NCBI GenBank assembly: GCA_003248935.1
Contig: QFQF01000011.1
Location: 60,457 to 124,456, forward strand
From: Sphingobium sp.
GTDB lineage: Bacteria; Pseudomonadota; Alphaproteobacteria; Sphingomonadales; Sphingomonadaceae
Direction of reading: 5' to 3'
DNA length: 64,000 nucleotides
This document shows, one piece after another, positions 59,722-64,000 of this stretch (position 1 is the first letter of the stretch; each line of letters starts with the position of its first letter). Made by a program: the position numbers and the translations under genes. The notes below the pieces were generated by a model. It was not told the DNA's origin, did no database searches, and saw only the letters and a program-made list of their open reading frames with translations.

Positions 59722-60350
59722 CCGAAGACGAGGCACGAAGCTGGCTGGCGAGCACGTTCGATGTTTCACGTGGAACATGGGAGATGCTGGAGCGCTATAT
59801 CGCGCTGCTTTTCGACGAGATGAGCCGCCAGAACCTGATCGCGGAATCGACCCGGGATCAGGTGTGGGCACGGCATATCGTCGACTCGGCCCAGTTGATT
59901 CCCATGGCGGATGGCGCGGCGGCGGGCGAGTGGGTCGATTTGGGATCGGGGGCCGGGTTGCCGGGAATAGTCGTTGCTGTCCTTCTGGGCCGCCCGGTGG
60001 TGTTGGTGGAATCCCGGCGGAAGCGCATCGACTTTCTTCAGTCCGTCGTGGACGCGCTAGCGCTCAGGGTGACGGTCGAGGGCCGTCGGGTGGAGATGTG
60101 CAAACAGCCGCATCCGGCGGCGGTGATCAGCGCGCGCGCGTTCGCGCCGCTCGACCGGCTGCTCGCCGTTGCCGAACATCTGGCCGATGAAAATACCATT
60201 TGGACGCTGCCGAAGGGGCGCCAGGCGCAGAATGAATTGGCATCCGTTAGCCATACGTGGCAGGGTGAGTTTCACGTGGAACGCAGCATCACCGATCCGG
60301 ACAGCGCCATCATCGTTGCCCGGAACGTGAAGAGGAAGGGGCGCAGATGA
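59718..60350 (+). CDS. rsmG: 16S rRNA (guanine527-N7)-methyltransferase RsmG
   Basis: SAM-dependent methylation of G527. 210 residues: RYIALLFDEMSRQNLIAEST, SAM motif WVDLGSGAGLPGIV, VVLVESRRKRIDFLQ. Start GTG 59718. The gene contains parS site 2 near its start and a parS-like site near its end, so codon choice is bound by ParB binding (DVSRGTW and FHVER). Confidence 0.95.
   Translation: MTEDEARSWLASTFDVSRGTWEMLERYIALLFDEMSRQNLIAESTRDQVWARHIVDSAQLIPMADGAAAGEWVDLGSGAGLPGIVVAVLLGRPVVLVESRRKRIDFLQSVVDALALRVTVEGRRVEMCKQPHPAAVISARAFAPLDRLLAVAEHLADENTIWTLPKGRQAQNELASVSHTWQGEFHVERSITDPDSAIIVARNVKRKGRR
59762..59777. other. parS site 2 (perfect), inside rsmG
   Basis: TGTTTCACGTGGAACA, identical to site 1, 1,966 bases away and inside the reading frame (DVSRGT). 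Confidence 0.93.
60268..60283. other. parS-like site 3, inside rsmG
   Basis: AGTTTCACGTGGAACG matches parS except for the first and last bases; in frame it encodes FHVER. Weaker binding is likely. Confidence 0.7.
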
Positions 60351-61129
60351 TCCGCATCGCGATCGCCAATCAGAAGGGTGGCGTGGGCAAGACCACCACC
60401 GCCATCAATGTCGCAACGGCGCTTGCGGCGACCGGACATCGGACGCTGCTGATCGATCTCGACCCGCAGGGCAATGCGTCGACCGGACTGGGCATCTCCC
60501 ATACCAGCCGTGAACGATCGAGCTACGATCTGCTGCTCGGAGAGTGTGAGGTCGAGGATGCGGTCATCGCGACCAAGGTGCCGAAGCTCGACATCGTGAC
60601 CGCGACGCAGGATCTGTCCGGCGCCGAGATCGAACTGATCGACTATGAGGAGCGAACTCACCGCCTCGACATGGCGCTCAACCGGATCACGCCGGGCAAA
60701 TGGGATATCTGCCTGATCGATTGCCCGCCTTCGCTCGGCCTGCTGACAGTGAATGCGATGGTGGCTGCGCGGTCGTTGCTGGTGCCGCTCCAGTGTGAAT
60801 TCTTCGCGCTCGAAGGGCTGAGCCAGCTTCTCCAGACGGTCGATCGTATTCGCGGCCGCTTCAATCCGTCGCTGAGCATCATGGGTGTCGCGCTGACCAT
60901 GTATGACCGTCGCAACCGGCTGACGGACCAGGTGGCGGACGACGTGCGTGCGTGCCTGGGCGACATTGTGTTCAAGACGGTGATTCCACGCAACGTGCGC
61001 CTGTCCGAGGCACCGAGCCATGGCATGCCGGCCCTGATCTACGATTATCGCTGCAGCGGGTCGGAGGCCTATATGGGCCTCGCGCGTGAGCTCATCATGC
61101 GGCTGCCGCAGCGCGATATGGCTGCATGA
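60347..61129 (+). CDS. parA: Chromosome partitioning ATPase ParA
   Basis: Moves ParB-parS complexes apart after replication. 260 residues with deviant Walker A NQKGGVGKTTT, DLDPQGNAST, Walker B CLIDCPPSLG and SEAPSHGMPALIYD. Chromosomal Soj type without N-terminal HTH. Overlaps rsmG and parB by 4 bases each. Confidence 0.97.
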   Translation: MIRIAIANQKGGVGKTTTAINVATALAATGHRTLLIDLDPQGNASTGLGISHTSRERSSYDLLLGECEVEDAVIATKVPKLDIVTATQDLSGAEIELIDYEERTHRLDMALNRITPGKWDICLIDCPPSLGLLTVNAMVAARSLLVPLQCEFFALEGLSQLLQTVDRIRGRFNPSLSIMGVALTMYDRRNRLTDQVADDVRACLGDIVFKTVIPRNVRLSEAPSHGMPALIYDYRCSGSEAYMGLARELIMRLPQRDMAA

Positions 61130-62076
61130 GCGGCGAAACGACCGACAAACCTGCGGCCAAGGCCATGCGCCGTCCGCACGGGCTTGGGCGGGGCCTGTCT
61201 GCTCTGCTGGGGGACGCTGCGCAGGAGGAGCCGGTCGGCACCGGTCCCGGCGCACCGCCGCCGAACGGCAAATCGGTCCAGAGTATAGAGATCGCGGCGA
61301 TCCGGCCGCACCCCGGACAGCCCCGTCGCCACTTCGACGAGGAAGCGCTGACGGAACTGGCCGAGAGTATTTCCAAGCGCGGCGTCATTCAGCCGATCAT
61401 CGTCCGGCCTTATGAGGGCGGATATCAGATTGTCGCCGGTGAGCGGCGGTGGCGTGCGGCACAGCGCGCGCAGCTCCATCGCATTCCGGCGATCGTGCGC
61501 GCGTTTGACGAGGCCGAAACGCTCGAGATCGCGCTGATCGAGAATATTCAGCGGCAGGATCTCAACGCCATCGATGAGGCGGAGGCCTATCGCAAGCTGA
61601 TCGCCGAATATGGCCACAGCCAGGAAGCGCTGGGCAAGCTGGTCGGCAAGTCGCGCAGCCATATCGCCAACCTGATGCGTCTGCTGGACCTTCCGGCAAT
61701 CGTGCAGCAGTCGGTGGTCGAACAGCGGCTGACCATGGGGCATGCGCGCGCTCTGATCGGCGTCGACAATTGCGAGGAACTGGCGCGCACCGTCGAGAAG
61801 AAGGGGCTCTCCGTTCGCGACACGGAGAAGCTGGTGCGCAAGGCGAAGACCAGTGCCGAGGCTCAGGCGACCGGCGACGTGGCGACTGCGCGCGCGCGGA
61901 GCGGCAAGGGTAAGGACGCGGACATCGTGGCGCTGGAAGGGCATCTGGCGGACATGCTCGGCCTGAAGGTCGAAATCGGCCATGAGGAAGGGAAGGGCGG
62001 TACGCTGTCCCTGCGCTATTCCACGCTGGATCAACTGGACATGCTGTGCCAGCGGTTGTCAGGAGAGCGGATATAG
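61126..62076 (+). CDS. parB: Chromosome partitioning protein ParB
   Basis: CTPase/DNA clamp that loads at parS and spreads. 316 residues: N-terminal ParA-binding tip LGRGLSALLGD, CTP-binding IRPHPGQPRRHFDEEALTELAESI and GERRWRAAQRA, ENIQRQDLNAIDEAEAY, HTH (SQEALGKLVGKSRSHIANLMRLL) and C-terminal dimer domain. Confidence 0.97.
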   Translation: MSGETTDKPAAKAMRRPHGLGRGLSALLGDAAQEEPVGTGPGAPPPNGKSVQSIEIAAIRPHPGQPRRHFDEEALTELAESISKRGVIQPIIVRPYEGGYQIVAGERRWRAAQRAQLHRIPAIVRAFDEAETLEIALIENIQRQDLNAIDEAEAYRKLIAEYGHSQEALGKLVGKSRSHIANLMRLLDLPAIVQQSVVEQRLTMGHARALIGVDNCEELARTVEKKGLSVRDTEKLVRKAKTSAEAQATGDVATARARSGKGKDADIVALEGHLADMLGLKVEIGHEEGKGGTLSLRYSTLDQLDMLCQRLSGERI

Positions 62077-62411
62077 TTGCACGCTGCGCGCCGTGTAGTC
62101 TCAATACTACGTCGGATGAAGACAGATGGACGTCGAGGCGAACAACCCGACATCCATCCATGTCATCAGACTCTAAAGAATAAAACCGGCCAGGCGAGCA
62201 CTCGCATGGTGCTTCGCCGTCAATTGCCATAGTCGATATGGAAAGAAATGGTGCGGGCGAGAACTTTTCTTGGCCCTTGGATTTAAGCTAAATATATGAA
62301 ATCCATATATTTCTTCTGAAGAATCCTCACTCAGGATTACGTGTTCTGACCCCCCTTGTGCCAGCGAGTAGGCCGTTCGTGCATCAAAAATCGGTACGAA
62401 AGGTATGTGCG
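62077..62411. other. Gene-free stretch between parB and integrase
   Basis: 335 bases, more AT-rich than the parAB side. No tRNA and no clear ORF is seen. GTAGT-N6-ACTAC stands at 62097-62112, not an obvious terminator. A run of three inverted repeats occupies 62290-62338. Composition change suggests the border of acquired DNA lies here. Confidence 0.6.
62290..62338. repeat. Three consecutive inverted repeats upstream of the integrase
   Basis: AAATATATG-AAATC-CATATATTT (62290-62312), TTCTTC-T-GAAGAA (62311-62323) and AATCCT-CACTC-AGGATT (62322-62338), all perfect and touching or overlapping each other. Possible binding sites for integrase, excisionase or a repressor. Confidence 0.7.
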
Positions 62412-63435
62412 ATGGCGACGATCCAGAAGCGAAAAAACTCGTGGCGGGTTCAGGTGCGCCGGCACGGCAAAGCGGTTTCGGCGACATTCGATACGAAGAC
62501 GGAAGCGGAGATCTGGGCGATCAAGGCGGAGGGTAAAATCCTCGAAGGGGTTTCGCCGGCTACGATCCTCAACATCCCCGTCCCGCAGGTGGGAAAGATA
62601 GCGGCCGATATTTTCAAACGCTATGCTGACGAGGTCTCGCCCCTGAAGCGCGGTGGCCGGTGGGAAAAAGATCAGGCTCAAGGGCATGGCCAGTCGCTTT
62701 CCTGTTTTTGACCAACCGATCACGGCGATTACCGGGCCGGACATCGCGGAATGGAGAGACGCCCGATTGCTGTCGATCTCGGCTTCGTCGGTAAACCGTG
62801 AGCTTTCCCTGATTTCCACCGTATTCACCCATGCGATGAAAGAGTGGCGCCTTGAATTGACGTCGAACCCCTGCATGCTCGTCGCCAAGCCGCGGAAGGC
62901 TCGGCCGCGTAAGCAGCGCATCTCTATTGCCGAACGCAAGGAAATCATCGGCAAACTGGGATGGCACGGTATCAATGAGCCGGAAACGTCAGGGCAATGG
63001 GTCGCGTTCGCATTCTACCTCGCGCTCGAAACCGCGATGCGAAAGGGCGAGATCCTCTCGCTGCGATGGGCAGACATCGATTTCACTGCCCGGCACGCTC
63101 ACCTGGATATGACGAAGAATGGTGATGAGCGGTTCGTACCTTTGTCCAAGGCTGCGATGAAACTGCTGAAGATCGTGAAGCACCGATCCCCTTCTGCGCC
63201 GGTGGTGCCCGTCCAGGCGAGGAATTTCGACAAGCTGTTCCGAGCGGCCCGACGTGATGCCGGACTGATGCACATCCATTTTCACGACAGCCGGCGAGAA
63301 GCGGCATCGACCATGGCGCCGAAGCTATCCAACGTGCTGGAGTTGGCAGCAATCACCGGCCACAAGTCGCTTTCGATGCTTCAAATTTACTACAAGCCGA
63401 GAGTGGCCGATCTAGCAGCAAGGCTCGACGCTTAA
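62412..63435 (+). pseudogene. Tyrosine-type site-specific integrase, frameshifted
   Basis: Two frames together give one phage-type integrase. The first (62412-62664 onward) has the Arm/AP2-like start MATIQKRKNSWRVQVRRHGK and TEAEIWAIKAE; the second resumes at KIRLKGMASRF and contains the SAM-like core domain and the catalytic residues Arg (TAMRKGEIL), HxxR (HDSRRE), His (TGHKS) and Tyr (IYYKPR). Removing one A from the run of five at 62665-62669 restores a single frame of about 340 residues. It may be inactive, or read by slippage, or a sequencing error. Confidence 0.85.
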
Positions 63436-63612
63436 CCTCAAGTTCGAACAATAGCGAATAGGAGAGCATGGAGTTACGGAGGCGCTCACTACATCTGGAC
63501 GGATCGAAGAACCCGTTATCGGCGCGCGGAGCGGCACACTGAGCGTTGAACGGGCTTCGCGACGGTGCATTTTTCCGCCTTGTCGGCGCCGAAGTCCGTC
63601 TTTGCGGTCTTC
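63436..63612. other. Junction between integrase and IS5-type element
   Basis: 177 bases without a gene; the transposon's own end must lie in here, but the other end is outside the window, so its terminal repeat cannot be defined. Confidence 0.5.
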
Positions 63613-64000
63613 TCAGGCGGCGTTGATGCGCTCAAGGTACAAGAAGCGCCTGATGTTGTAGACGAGGTTGGCGAGACCGATCTTCATTTCGGCCCTCTTG
63701 ATACCGATAGTGCGCACGAACAGGCCCATGCGGGATTTCTGATCGGCGAAGACATGCTCGACCCGGGACCGGATCACGGATTTGCCAGCGTTGGATCGTC
63801 GAATGCGAGTTGGCATGTCCCGATGCGGCGGCTTCTTGTGGTGAACCCTGGAGACGAAGCCATAGCGCTCCATGAAGCGCTCGTTCGCTCTCGATCGATA
63901 CGCGGTATCGGCCCAGACATCCGAACCGGTGTTGCTGCGATCAAGCAGACCCTCACGTAGCCGGGCACCGTCATGGGCGCTGGCATCGGTTGCGTTACCG
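63613..64000 (-). CDS. IS5 family transposase, C-terminal part (5' end beyond window)
   Basis: Minus-strand frame running off the window edge: about 128 residues with AHDGARLREGLL, DVWADTAYRSRAN, then SVIRSRVEHVFADQKSRMGLF and GLANLVYNIRRFLYL, the C-terminal DDE-transposase blocks of the IS5 group (final catalytic Glu in RVEHVF). Cut by the window end, so completeness is unknown. Confidence 0.9.
   Translation of the reverse strand, partial: GNATDASAHDGARLREGLLDRSNTGSDVWADTAYRSRANERFMERYGFVSRVHHKKPPHRDMPTRIRRSNAGKSVIRSRVEHVFADQKSRMGLFVRTIGIKRAEMKIGLANLVYNIRRFLYLERINAA

Noticed and set aside
62094..62115. GTAGT-N6-ACTAC as parAB terminator
   Set aside because: Stem of only five AT/GC-mixed pairs and no T run.
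63774..63986. 70-residue minus-strand frame at the window end
   Set aside because: Out of frame with the IS5-type transposase, whose frame has the conserved blocks.

Overview
The window looks like a chromosomal segment of a high-GC alphaproteobacterium, most probably a sphingomonad (Sphingomonadales). Supporting signs are MipZ, DivK, a COQ9-family protein, EipA/DUF1134, DUF1491, DUF3572, MmcB, a bifunctional phosphomannomutase/phosphoglucomutase and, above all, the gene order ppsR-maf-aroE-coaE-dnaQ | hemE-hemJ-rho ... mnmE-mnmG-rsmG-parA-parB, which in alphaproteobacteria flanks the chromosome replication origin. Coding density is very high and 4-base stop/start overlaps are common.

Layout. 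1-2.2 kb: riboflavin genes (end of ribE, an HTH-RibB-RibA-like fusion, ribH). 2.3-6.4 kb: Old Yellow Enzyme, COQ9-like protein and Fur-type-controlled feoAB. 6.4-9.8 kb: EipA-like protein, tRNA-Ser(GCT), a DUF1353 gene lying between two 15-bp direct repeats (one covering the tRNA 3' end), and a D-amino-acid-transaminase-like enzyme. 9.8-14.3 kb: rpoN, lptB, lptA, lptC and a short RNase D. 14.5-19.9 kb: a glycine-rich double cold-shock protein, Dps, a GDT1-like transporter, rpmG, PhoX and DivK. 19.9-26.5 kb: an overlapping operon (DUF3572, HAD-like, RidA, GDPD, FemAB-like), then mipZ, a J-domain protein and pgm. 26.5-33 kb: a possible sRNA, an Lhr-type helicase, an aspartyl protease, TrhO, PdeM, YggS and a ThiE-like protein. 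34-46 kb: DUF3576 lipoprotein, leuS-lptE-holA, a class A PBP, a small sco-ycgN-ygjP operon, ankyrin protein, MmcB, SleB-type hydrolase, ptsN and hpf. 46.7-62 kb: the origin domain. 62-64 kb: a frameshifted tyrosine integrase and the end of an IS5-type transposase.

The strongest large-scale signal is the origin/partition module. The interval between ppsR and hemE (50325-50651) holds one perfect and one near-perfect DnaA box, two further variants, an AT-rich stretch and a perfect TTAA-N7-TTAA CtrA-type site against the hemE -10. Genes on both sides are transcribed away from it. Two perfect parS sites and one 14/16 copy lie 7-10 kb to the right, in and around mnmG-rsmG beside parAB. With mipZ and divK in the same window, replication start, segregation and division-site control genes are clustered.

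I found no CRISPR array, no rRNA and no recognisable phage-defence cluster. The best candidates for something little described are the tRNA-adjacent one-gene island (7.5-8.8 kb), the DNA-binding-domain-RibBX fusion with a palindrome-rich leader, and the unannotated transcript-like region before the Lhr helicase.
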